DNA of 27,874 nt from an uncultured Mailhella sp. (GTDB lineage Bacteria > Desulfobacterota > Desulfovibrionia > Desulfovibrionales > Desulfovibrionaceae): the NCBI GenBank assembly GCA_910577155.1, contig CAJTMS010000025.1:1-27874 (forward strand). The letters run 5' to 3'. This document shows positions 7,396-16,000 of this stretch, in pieces (the first letter of the stretch is position 1; each line of letters starts with the position of its first letter). Below the pieces are notes generated by a model, which worked only from the letters and a program-made list of their open reading frames with translations, was not told the origin of the DNA and ran no database searches. Made by a program: the position numbers and the translations under genes.

Positions 7396-9009
7396 ATGAA
7401 TGAAGGAATAAAGAAAACTTCATCCGATACCACGAACGAAAATACGTCCTCTTTTTTTGACGAAATTATTATTATTTCCGACAATAAAGACAGTATTCCC
7501 GCGGAAGCGGACGCTGCGGATACAGCCGTTATTCCTTTTCCCGCTCCGGAACATGCTCTCTATTATATACTCGCCCAAAAAGAAAAAAATATTAGTTATT
7601 CTGCACTGATTTTATGCGAATATGCATTGGGTGACTTTGATGCGGCCTTATTGATTTCCCTTTTGCGCCTGCACCCTTTAGGCGCACTTTTTCCTGTCGG
7701 CGTTCTTTTTAATGCTCCGAAAACTGACGCCGACAATACGTTTATCGACAAAGAAAAAAAGAACCTTAAGGTTTTGGGAGCTTCTTTTTTCCTTGTCCGT
7801 CCTTTTTCTTTTCAAAACGTGAACCTTCTTGCCCGTGAAATTTTTATCCAAAATAAAAATGCTGCAGATAAATATTACAATAACTTGCAGGCGCTTGAAA
7901 ATGCACCGGAGCAAAAACGCAGCCTTTTTATAAGCAACTGGGAACAAAAGCTTAATAATTTTGAAAAAGCCTTTGTCCGTTTTTTCTATACGCCCGATGA
8001 AAATGCCAATTTTGAAGAACTCTTTGAAACAGGAGAACAAAAATACGGCGACAGGCTTTTCCATCAGGCAACAACTTGCTTTGAACGTTCCACAAATTTT
8101 GAAACTCCCCGAAAATCCGATTCTTTTGTCTATCTGTATACCATTGAAAAAGAACAGGGCTACCCTGAAAAAGGAAAAGTTTATCTGGAACGGGCAGTGA
8201 CGCTCTTTATTGAAAATGAAGAATGGGAAAAAGTGACCCATTATGCTGAAATTTTTTCCGAGGATTTTCCGGAAGAACAAAATCCGCTCCTGCCTGCACT
8301 GCAAAAAAACTTTGCCCATACCAATTACGGCATGGTGAATAAACTTCTTGAAATAGCCAAATCCATTTTGCCTGCAAAGGAAATTGCAGACTTTATGGTG
8401 CAAATGAACGGTTCCAAAAAATTCCCGCCTGTCATTGCAGATTATTTGGATACTCACAAGGATTTACAGCAGGTTATCTTCACGTCCGGCATGAAAAATA
8501 TTGTTCTTGACGGCGATGATTACCGCAGGGAACAAGAACGTATCAGAGCAATTACCTATTTGGAAAAGCAGCGTCTTGCCAGACTGCGCGGAGAAAAAGC
8601 CCCTGCTTCCGGCATCAGTAAAGCAGCTTCTTCTGCCGGAACGGGCGCAGCAGCGGAAACGGGCGGCAGTACTGCCAAAAATGCCAAACTTGCTGACAAT
8701 ACCAAAACAGCTGCCAATGCTCAGTCTGACGGAAGGAGCAGTGAACGGAGCGAGCTTTTGGATTCTCTTTCTTTAACCCCTCCTTCAAATAACAAAAAAG
8801 AAAGCAAAGAAAGTGCAAAAGAAGATGAAGAAAGCACAAAAGAAAATGCAGGAAAAAAGGCAAACAATACTGCAAAAGAAAATCGGCAAACGACCACTCT
8901 CCACCATGTGGAAGATATGCCCACAGTCATGCTGGATGCAAGCGGCAGTTTGCTGGGTGATATGATAAACATGGTAAAATACACCAGAAAACTGTATAAA
9001 AAGAAATAA
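7396..9009 (+). CDS. Uncharacterised protein with receiver-like N-terminus, TPR-like middle and charged tail
   Basis: The 537-residue protein is not one I can name. Residues 1-165 have an alternating strand/helix pattern resembling a receiver domain (IIIISDNK, SALILCEYALG, ASFFLVRPFSFQNV) but lack a convincing phospho-acceptor Asp. Residues 200-345 are helical with TPR-like pairs such as DRLFHQATTCFERSTNF, GKVYLERAVTLFI and EEWEKVTHYAEIF. Residues 395-495 are low-complexity, rich in Ala, Ser, Lys and Glu. A more ordered end follows (VEDMPTVMLDASGSLL, then a basic terminus). AAGGAG precedes the ATG by eight bases. It is divergent from the receiver-EAL gene and its stop is one base before the U32 gene, so it may be a scaffold in the same signalling circuit; that is inference. 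Confidence 0.75.
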   Translation: MNEGIKKTSSDTTNENTSSFFDEIIIISDNKDSIPAEADAADTAVIPFPAPEHALYYILAQKEKNISYSALILCEYALGDFDAALLISLLRLHPLGALFPVGVLFNAPKTDADNTFIDKEKKNLKVLGASFFLVRPFSFQNVNLLAREIFIQNKNAADKYYNNLQALENAPEQKRSLFISNWEQKLNNFEKAFVRFFYTPDENANFEELFETGEQKYGDRLFHQATTCFERSTNFETPRKSDSFVYLYTIEKEQGYPEKGKVYLERAVTLFIENEEWEKVTHYAEIFSEDFPEEQNPLLPALQKNFAHTNYGMVNKLLEIAKSILPAKEIADFMVQMNGSKKFPPVIADYLDTHKDLQQVIFTSGMKNIVLDGDDYRREQERIRAITYLEKQRLARLRGEKAPASGISKAASSAGTGAAAETGGSTAKNAKLADNTKTAANAQSDGRSSERSELLDSLSLTPPSNNKKESKESAKEDEESTKENAGKKANNTAKENRQTTTLHHVEDMPTVMLDASGSLLGDMINMVKYTRKLYKKK

Positions 9010-9010
9010 G

Positions 9011-10306
9011 ATGTTAAAAAGACCTGAACTACTCATCCCGGCAGGGGGTCCGGAACAATTGGAAGCCGCCCTGCTTTACGGGGCAGACGCTGTTTATTTA
9101 AGCGGCAATGAGCTTTCTTTGCGTGCAAAATGCGACGGGTTCAGCATGGAAGAACTCAAAAAAGGCGTGGAAAAAGCCCATGCCGCCCATGCAAAAATAT
9201 ATTATTGCCTCAATGCCATGCCCTATAACCGGCAATTAGACGATGTAACCGCCATGCTCAAAAGCCTGCCCGATACAGGCATTGACGCCCTTATTATTGC
9301 CGATCCCGGGGTTTTATGGCTGGCTAAAAAACATTGCCCCCATATGGAAATCCACCTTTCCACCCAAGCCCACTCTGTCAATTCTGCTGCTGTGGAATTT
9401 TGGAGAGAAATTGGGGTGCAGCGGATTAACCTTGCCCGCGAACTGGGAAAAGAAGATATTACAGCCATTATCAAGCAATTTCCTGATATGGAATTTGAAA
9501 TTTTTGTCCACGGAGCCATGTGCCTTGCTCTTTCCGGGCACTGCCTCATGTCTGCATGGGTCAACAAACGCCCTGCCAACTTGGGACAATGCACACAGCC
9601 TTGCCGTTTTGAATACAGAGGAAGAAGATTTAACGAAATCTCCCTTACTGTTGAAGAAAAACTCCGTCAGGGAGAAGACTGCTGGGATATTGAACAGGGT
9701 TCGCAGTTCAGCGCAATTTTTGCCCCCTCTGATTTATGCCTTGTGCCCTTTATGGACGAACTTGTTGCCATGCAGCCCGCCTCCCTCAAAATAGAAGGGC
9801 GCACGAAAAGCCCTTCCTATGTGGCGCAGGTCACGGATGTTTACAGGACAGCCCTTGATATTGCCTGCATCAAACAGGGCATTGCCCCAAAATTCATGCC
9901 CAAACGGCAGGATATTGACAAAGAAGATTTTATGCTCGAGCTTTTTAATAGCTCAGGCAAAAATCCCCGTCCTCTTTCCACAGGCTTTTATCTTCCGGAA
10001 CGCATTGACAGAAAAGCTCCGGAAAATTACGTGCCCCGCCCCATTGTGGCAAAGCTTGACAAACAGATTAAACCCGATTTTTATGAAGTCGATGTCAGAA
10101 GCACATGGAACAGCACAAAAGACGCCTTTTTACTTTTGCCCTCCATGGAAAGACTTTGCCTCAAAAACGGGCTTTACACCCTCTATACCCACGCCCAAAA
10201 TGAAGCTCAAACCCTGCACCCCGGGCTCAAAGGCTTTATCAAACTCTCCGAAGAAATTGAAGGGTTGCCTTCTTCCCTGCCTGAAAATATTTTCATTCGC
10301 GCATAA
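9011..10306 (+). CDS. U32-family (TrhP/YegQ/UbiU-like) protein, probable Fe-S tRNA/quinone hydroxylation factor
   Basis: The 431-residue protein has the U32 signature EIFVHGAMCLALSGHC with Cys171 and Cys178, followed by GQCTQPC (Cys194, Cys198). This cysteine spacing resembles members shown to carry a [4Fe-4S] cluster. The N-terminal PELLIPAGGPEQLEAALLYG and GADAVYLSG segments, and SLKIEGRTKSPSYVAQVTDVYR, are typical of the family. Members annotated as peptidases include TrhP (prephenate-dependent tRNA U34 hydroxylation), RlhA (23S rRNA) and UbiU/UbiV (oxygen-independent ubiquinone synthesis). Length and single-domain layout favour TrhP-like, but I cannot decide, so no symbol is given. It starts one base after the preceding stop, implying coupled translation. 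Confidence 0.88.
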   Translation: MLKRPELLIPAGGPEQLEAALLYGADAVYLSGNELSLRAKCDGFSMEELKKGVEKAHAAHAKIYYCLNAMPYNRQLDDVTAMLKSLPDTGIDALIIADPGVLWLAKKHCPHMEIHLSTQAHSVNSAAVEFWREIGVQRINLARELGKEDITAIIKQFPDMEFEIFVHGAMCLALSGHCLMSAWVNKRPANLGQCTQPCRFEYRGRRFNEISLTVEEKLRQGEDCWDIEQGSQFSAIFAPSDLCLVPFMDELVAMQPASLKIEGRTKSPSYVAQVTDVYRTALDIACIKQGIAPKFMPKRQDIDKEDFMLELFNSSGKNPRPLSTGFYLPERIDRKAPENYVPRPIVAKLDKQIKPDFYEVDVRSTWNSTKDAFLLLPSMERLCLKNGLYTLYTHAQNEAQTLHPGLKGFIKLSEEIEGLPSSLPENIFIRA

Positions 10307-10315
10307 GGAAATTTT

Positions 10316-10879
10316 ATGAAGCCCACAGCCAATATTTTTGCAGGCGTTAATGGAGCCGGAAAAACGACCTTATACTTCAATACCTTGGAAAATATGATAA
10401 ATCTGGGGTATAGGATTAATATTGATGAAATTACGCAAAGTATTGGCGACTGGAGAGATAAAAGCACACAGATACGAGCTGCCCGCATTGCTATCAAAAT
10501 GCGGAAAATGTATATTCAAAACCGCGACAGTTTTAACTTGGAAACAACACTATGCGGCAATGCTGTTTTGAATTTGTTTAAAGAACTGAAAGAAAAAAAT
10601 TATACAATCGTCCTTTACTATATTGCTCTTGACAGTGTTGAAACAGCAAAAGAAAGGGTTTTGATACGGGTAAATAAGGGAGGACACGGCATTGACCCCG
10701 CAATTATCCAAAAAAGATTTTATGAAAGTCAAAACAATTTATTAAAAGTCATGCCCGTCTGCGATGAAATTTATTTCTACGATAACAGCAGATACTTTGT
10801 CAAAGCGGCAGAAATAAAAAATCATGCCGTACAGATTTTTGAAGACATCGGGTATATGACACGCATACTGAAAAAATGA
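10316..10879 (+). CDS. Zeta-toxin-like P-loop kinase, orphan
   Basis: This 187-residue protein has the zeta-toxin/UDP-GlcNAc-kinase-like fold signature: Walker A in AGVNGAGKTTLYF (about residues 8-20), NIDEI, then SFNLETTLCG, and the arginine-rich motif RVLIRVNKGGHGIDP with a following QKRFYES. Chromosomal members of this group are often annotated as zeta toxins or AAA ATPases; true zeta toxins phosphorylate UDP-N-acetylglucosamine and are held by an epsilon antitoxin. No antitoxin-like ORF is adjacent: the upstream neighbour is the U32 gene nine bases away and downstream is non-coding. AAGGA, overlapping the U32 stop, supports the ATG. Toxicity is therefore uncertain, and a housekeeping nucleotide-kinase role is equally possible. 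Confidence 0.82.
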   Translation: MKPTANIFAGVNGAGKTTLYFNTLENMINLGYRINIDEITQSIGDWRDKSTQIRAARIAIKMRKMYIQNRDSFNLETTLCGNAVLNLFKELKEKNYTIVLYYIALDSVETAKERVLIRVNKGGHGIDPAIIQKRFYESQNNLLKVMPVCDEIYFYDNSRYFVKAAEIKNHAVQIFEDIGYMTRILKK

Positions 10880-10881
10880 CG

Positions 10882-10987
10882 GGAAGCACAGTTCAAGCGT
10901 CCTGCAAAAGCGTACAGTGCTTTCCGAAGCATTTGCGGTTGATATAAGGAATGAAAAACGGCTTCCCTGTTCGGTATCGGAACAGGG
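10882..10987. other. Structured non-coding stretch between zeta-like gene and terminator
   Basis: The 400 bases from 10880 to 11279 hold no convincing gene. GGAAGCAC (10882-10889) can pair with GTGCTTTCC (10917-10925) with one bulged base, and CCCTGTTC (10965-10972) pairs perfectly with GAACAGGG (10980-10987) across a 7-nt loop. The same GGAAGC can also pair with GCTTCC at 10961-10966. The helices could belong to a small RNA or the 3' end of the upstream transcript. I recognise no known riboswitch or RNA family. Confidence 0.4.
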
Positions 10988-10990
10988 TGT

Positions 10991-11029
10991 GGCTTGTTTT
11001 TCTTTCAGAAAAAAAAGCCGTTATTTTTT
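10991..11029 (+). terminator. Rho-independent terminator after the 7396-10879 operon
   Basis: GGCTTGTTTTTCT (10991-11003) pairs with AGAAAAAAAAGCC (11007-11019) at 12 of 13 positions across a TTC loop, and a T-rich tract ending in six T residues follows (11021-11029). It sits 110 bases after the zeta-like gene and before the CBS gene promoter. Confidence 0.8.
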
Positions 11030-11197
11030 GTACATGGAAGGATAAAATTTATTTCAACTGTTTTTATAACAGCGCTTAAAGTGAAATGACAGTACTCTTC
11101 TCTGCATGCCATGGGGAAACACCTTGGTTAAACTAACGCTTCCTCTTCAGGTACAGCTTTCAAATTCCCCTTTTCCTAAAATTCCTGCCGACTTTCC

Positions 11198-11227
11198 TTG
11201 ACGAAGTGCCACATTCCAGAGTAAATT
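11198..11227 (+). promoter_or_regulatory. Candidate sigma-70 promoter for the CBS/M23 operon
   Basis: TTGACG at 11198-11203 is followed after 18 bases by TAAATT at 11222-11227, about 53 bases upstream of the CBS gene ATG. It lies downstream of the strong terminator, so the next genes need a start here. The remainder of 11030-11197 shows no gene or clear repeat. Confidence 0.45.
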
Positions 11228-11279
11228 AAAAGAACTCCATATAAAAATATGTTTTTCACATATAACACAGCGAGGGCGT

Positions 11280-11720
11280 ATGTTAACAGTACAAAATTAT
11301 ATGACAGACAGTGTTTATACGATTAAGCCTACAGACACTTTGTACGATGTCAAACAACTCATGGAAGTTGCCCAAATTCGTCATGCACCCGTTGTCAATT
11401 CGGACGGACGCTTTTGCGGTCTTGTGACCCACCGGGATTTGCTCAATCACATGATTTCCGAGCTTGCAGACATTGACGAACAAACCAAAAAAGAAATCAA
11501 CCAAGCCATATTGGTCAAAGATATCATGCAGGAAAATGTCATGTGTGCAACACCTGACCTTTCTATTGTGGAAGCAGGAAAAATACTTCTGGATTTGAAA
11601 TACGGCTGTCTGCCCATTGTGGTAGGTGATATTTTAGTTGGAATTTTGACTGAAGCGGATTTTATCAAAATAGCCCTTTCTTTCCTCGATAAAGCGGAGG
11701 ACGAAAACAGCTATGCTTAA
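11280..11720 (+). CDS. Two-CBS-domain protein
   Basis: The 146-residue protein consists of a tandem CBS pair (Bateman module). The first runs from VQNYMTDSVYTIKPTDTL to GLVTHRDLLNHMI (about residues 4-60) and the second from VKDIMQENVMCATPDLS to VGILTEADFIKIAL (about 80-138). Such modules bind adenine nucleotides or other ligands and signal energy state. No attached catalytic domain is present. GAGG four bases before the ATG is the probable ribosome site. The stop codon overlaps the start of the M23 peptidase gene by eight bases, so the two are made together; a link between nucleotide sensing and wall remodelling is inference only. Confidence 0.92.
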   Translation: MLTVQNYMTDSVYTIKPTDTLYDVKQLMEVAQIRHAPVVNSDGRFCGLVTHRDLLNHMISELADIDEQTKKEINQAILVKDIMQENVMCATPDLSIVEAGKILLDLKYGCLPIVVGDILVGILTEADFIKIALSFLDKAEDENSYA

Positions 11721-13038
11721 ATCAAAATTAAGCACCTTAATTGCCCTGATTGCCCTCAGTATTACAGCTCTTTTCGGCTATCTCTTTCTCAAGGATCTGC
11801 AGGGTCCAAGCGTCAGTTTTACTGTTGACGGAAAGGAACTTGTCCAAAAAATAGGTCCTCGCAAGGAAATCAAAGTCCTTGCAGGCGATACTTCCGGGGT
11901 GAGAAAGATAAAAATTTCTGTCCGCCGCGGAAGCAAAACCCTTGGGCTTTATGAAAAAACGTTTTCCGATACGCCAAAATCCGCTGAATATGCCTTTACG
12001 CTGGAAGATGCAAAACTTCCTGAAGGGGGCTTTACCTTGGTTGTGACCGCCCATGATGCTTCCTTCGCCGGTTTCAACAAAGGCAACGGCTCCACCAAAG
12101 AACTGCAGCTTGTCATGGATAACAAGCAGCCCCGCATTGTTGTGGAAACAACGCCCCCTGCCATTCACCGCGGCGGCTCTGCGCTTATTGTATATACAGC
12201 CTCGGAAGAGCTCAAAAAAACAGGTGTTTATGTCAACGACATTTTCTTTCCCGCCTTTCCCCAGAAGAAAAATACCTATGCCTGCCTTTTCGCTTTTCCC
12301 GAATCTTTGCCGAGCTCCGAATATTTCCCGCAGATTATGGCGGAAGACAGTGCGGGAAACATTACGGAAAGCCGTTTAATTGTCAATGCTGTCAATAAAA
12401 ATTTCCCCGGTGACAAGGTAAAAATCACCGACACATTTTTAACCCTGAAAGCCGAAGAGCTGGAAAAAATTGTTCCCTATAAGGACACTTCCCTTGAGCG
12501 TTATTTGGAGGCAAACGGCAGCGTGCGGATAGAAAATGACAGGCTTATCCAGACTGTCTGCCTTGAAAAAAGCACTGCCAAAGCGGTATGGGAAAACGAT
12601 TTTAAAATACTGCCCCGTTCTGCGGTCAAAGCTGAATTTGGTGACAGAAGAACCTATTACCTCAATGACAAGAAAATAGATAAGCAGGTGCATTTAGGCT
12701 ATGACTTTGCCTCCGTGGCAAAGGATACTATCCCTGCCGGCAATACCGGCACTGTTGTTTTTGCCGGCTACAACGGCATTTACGGCAATATGGTTATTCT
12801 TGAACACGGGCTCGGACTTAATTCCATTTATTCCCACATGTCAGAAATCCATGTAAAAGAAGGGGATACCGTGGAAAAAGGACAACCCCTCGGACTGACG
12901 GGCACAACGGGGCTCGCCGTGGGCGACCATGTGCATTTTGGCGTGTATGTCGGGGGTATAGCCGTACAGCCCAAGGAATGGATCGACCCCAAATGGGTGC
13001 GCAACAATATCAGCACACGGCTTGCAAAAGCGAACTAA
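11713..13038 (+). CDS. Membrane-anchored M23 (LytM-type) metallopeptidase
   Basis: The 441-residue protein has an N-terminal hydrophobic anchor or uncleaved signal (residues about 7-28, LSTLIALIALSITALFGYLF). An extracytoplasmic beta-rich region of about 250 residues follows, then a C-terminal M23 domain. The zinc-site residues are all present: His327 and Asp331 (HLGYD), His375 (SHM) and His406/His408 (HVHFG). Active LytM enzymes cut peptidoglycan cross-bridges or stem peptides in the periplasm, so an active hydrolase is predicted rather than a degenerate regulator such as EnvC or NlpD. The gene overlaps the CBS gene by eight bases, and the large dehydrogenase gene follows after 46 bases. Confidence 0.92.
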   Translation: MLKSKLSTLIALIALSITALFGYLFLKDLQGPSVSFTVDGKELVQKIGPRKEIKVLAGDTSGVRKIKISVRRGSKTLGLYEKTFSDTPKSAEYAFTLEDAKLPEGGFTLVVTAHDASFAGFNKGNGSTKELQLVMDNKQPRIVVETTPPAIHRGGSALIVYTASEELKKTGVYVNDIFFPAFPQKKNTYACLFAFPESLPSSEYFPQIMAEDSAGNITESRLIVNAVNKNFPGDKVKITDTFLTLKAEELEKIVPYKDTSLERYLEANGSVRIENDRLIQTVCLEKSTAKAVWENDFKILPRSAVKAEFGDRRTYYLNDKKIDKQVHLGYDFASVAKDTIPAGNTGTVVFAGYNGIYGNMVILEHGLGLNSIYSHMSEIHVKEGDTVEKGQPLGLTGTTGLAVGDHVHFGVYVGGIAVQPKEWIDPKWVRNNISTRLAKAN

Positions 13039-13084
13039 TATTTTACATCCGATACTTTTGTATTGATAAAACAAGGAGTTTTTC

Positions 13085-16000
13085 ATGGCACATAAAGGAC
13101 CACACGTTTCTATTTCTGCTGCCTTTGTGGTAAACCGAATTTTACGCATTAATCTGGACGAATTTGAAAGCTGGCCTGCAGCCGTGCAGCAGCTTGCAAG
13201 CCAAATCGCAGAAGAATTATTCCTTGTTGCCTACAATCCTTTTATTTCGGCGCAAACTGTTAAAAACAGCGTGGACGAACGCTTTGAACGGGAATCCCAC
13301 GCGCTGGCTCACGTCTATGTGACGGCTATCAGCGAAGGCATGACCATGTTCTGGAGTGCCCATGATGCAGAAGTAAGCTTCCGCAAAGAACTGGTGGAAC
13401 GCCTCAGCGAGTTCATGCCCAAAGAATGTGTGATTACCCGCCCGGGAGCCCTTGTTGAAACCAGTACGGACGCAACCGACCTGCGTATGGAATTGCCTCT
13501 TCTCGTGGTTGAACCCGATAATATTGAGCATATTGTTAAACTGGTGCATCTTGCCAATGAAATGAAATTTGCCCTTATCCCAAGGGGAGGCGGCTCCGGC
13601 ATGACAGGCGGCGCCGTGCCTGCACGCAAGCGTAGTGTCATTGTGAATATGACAAGGCTTACCAAAACGGAAGTGGATGTACAGAATAAAACCATACTTT
13701 GCGAAGCAGGGGTTATCACACAGGACGCCATTGATAAGGCTGCTGAATATAAACTGCTCTTTACTGTTGACCCTGCGTCAAAAACAGCCTCTTCCATCGG
13801 CGGAAATATTGCCGAAAACTCCGGCGGACCGTTCTGCTTTGAATACGGCACAACCCTCGACAATCTTCTTTCATGGCGCATGGTCACCCCAACAGGAGAA
13901 CTTATCCGCATTGAAAGGATTTGCCACCCTCACCATAAAATTCTGGAAACAGAAACCGCAACCTTTGAAGTGCGTGATGATGACACCGGCGGACTAAGAA
14001 GTGTTGTGGAACTGCGGGGAGATGAAATCCGTCTGCCCGGGCTTGGCAAGGACGTAACCAATAAAGTGCTGGGGGGCTTGCCCGGCATGCAAAAAGAGGG
14101 TGTAGACGGACTGATTATAGACGCTGTCTTTACCCTGCACGATCAGCCCAAATACTCACGCGTGCTTGCTTTGGAATTTTTTGGACGGAGCATGAAACCC
14201 GCTGCCGAGCTTATCAATAAAATTGTCGAGCTGCGCAATAGAATACGCAACGAAGGCGACTATGTACGGGTTTCCGCCTTAGAAGAATTTAACGTTAAAT
14301 ACGTCCAAGCTATTGAATATAAAAGAAAATCTCCACGCCATGAAGGGGATCCCATTTCTGTTATCATTGTGCAGGTGGACGGCAATGACGAAATCCTGCT
14401 GGATGAAAGTGTCAAGGAAATCCTTGCCCTTGTGGGTGATAATCCCTATATCTATGCAGCGCTTGCCAAGGATAAAAAGGAAAGTGAGCTTTTCTGGGAA
14501 GACAGGCACAAACTCTCTGCCATTGCAAAACGCACGTCCGGTTTTAAAATGAACGAAGACGTTGTTATCCCTATGCCAAAAATTCCTGATTTTGCACATT
14601 TTCTGGAATTATTAAACCTTGAAATGGCAGGTAAAGCCTACCGTTATGCCCTGCAGGAAGTGGGACGTCTGCAGGGTTTCCCCATGCAGGATTCCGAATT
14701 TAACAAAGAATTTTCCTATGCTTCAAAAATTGCCAGTGCCGAAGACAGTATTTTTGAAAAAAGTGAAATTGAAATCAGCGATGATGAACTGATTATGCGG
14801 GCAACGCTTTTTGTGGACTCTTTAGGGGAAAGCAATCCCCGCCTGCGGGAAAAAATACAGGCTATTTCCCAATACATGCGGAAAAGCCGTATCATTATCG
14901 CAAGCCACATGCACGCCGGTGACGGCAACTGCCACGTCAATATCCCTGTCAACTCCAATGACCCCCACATGATGGAAAACGCGGAAGAAGCCGTCCTCAA
15001 AGTTATGGAAAAAGCTAAGGAAATGGGCGGAGCAGTTTCCGGAGAACACGGTATTGGCATTACCAAAATCAATTTCTTGGAACGCAGTAAAATCAAAGCC
15101 CTGCGTGCGTTTAAAGAACGGGTTGACCCGCGGGAAATTTTAAACCCGGGCAAACTTGTTCAGCAGGAATTGCCTGTCCGTCCCTTCACGTTCTCTTTCA
15201 ACCGTTTGATTGAAGATATCAGGCAAAGCGGTCTGGCGGATAAGGAGCGTTTTATCGAACTTTTGAGCACGGTGCAGGCATGCACCCGCTGCGGAAAGTG
15301 CAAACAAGTCTGCCCCATGGTCTACCCCGAACGTTCCTACCAGTACCACCCCCGCAACAAAAATATGATTTTGGGAGCAATTACCGAAGCCATTTATTAC
15401 ACACAGGCGACAAAGGGGAAAATTGAAAACAGCCTTTTGGAAGAACTGCGTTTCATGGTGGAACACTGCACAGGCTGCGGACGGTGTACCTCTGTCTGCC
15501 CTGTAAAAATTGAATCCGCTAAAGTTGCTCTTGCCATGCTGGCTTTCCTCAAAGAAGAAGGCATGGGCGGGCACCCCATTAAAAGTTCTGTGCTGAACTG
15601 GCTTTCTGCCAATCCGCAAACCCGTATCCCCACCATGGCGAAGGCAGCTGCCCTTGGACAGAAAATGGGCAATACGGTGCTTGGTTTTGTGCCCAAAATG
15701 TGGCGTGACCGCTTTGAAAGTCCGCTTTTCTCCGGCAAAGGTCCAAACCTTGGCATGCACAGCATGTATAATGAACTGAACCTTGAAAAAGGCGGTTATT
15801 TTGTCCCCAAACAAAAATTTGAGGAATTAAAACAGTCAGAGAACGGCATTGAAGCGGTGCTTTACTTCCCGGGCTGCGGCGGATCCCTTTTCTACCGCAA
15901 AATCGGGCTTGCCACCCTCAATTTGCTGACACAGGCAAATATCCCTGTCATTGTGCCCGAACAACACCTTTGCTGCGGCTACCCGCTCCTTTCTTCAGGC

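Noticed and set aside
7678..8457. Long minus-strand ORF (259 codons) opposite the receiver-like/TPR-like gene
   Set aside because: Phe/Lys/Ile-rich composition mirrors the sense gene. There is no start signal and no recognisable domain.
10951..11079. A 42-codon ORF with AAGGA directly before its ATG
   Set aside because: It runs through the CCCTGTTC hairpin and the terminator stem. The spacing of the ribosome site is zero and the peptide resembles nothing I know, so non-coding structure explains the sequence better.
13042..13070. TTTACA-N17-GATAAA promoter-like match before the dehydrogenase gene
   Set aside because: A start of transcription about seven bases after it would fall within the AAGGAG ribosome site, leaving the gene without one. 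Read-through from the M23 gene is more likely.
15140..15814. 224-codon minus-strand ORF opposite the Fe-S part of the dehydrogenase
   Set aside because: The sense strand carries clear 4Fe-4S motifs across the same bases; the antisense frame has no motif of its own.
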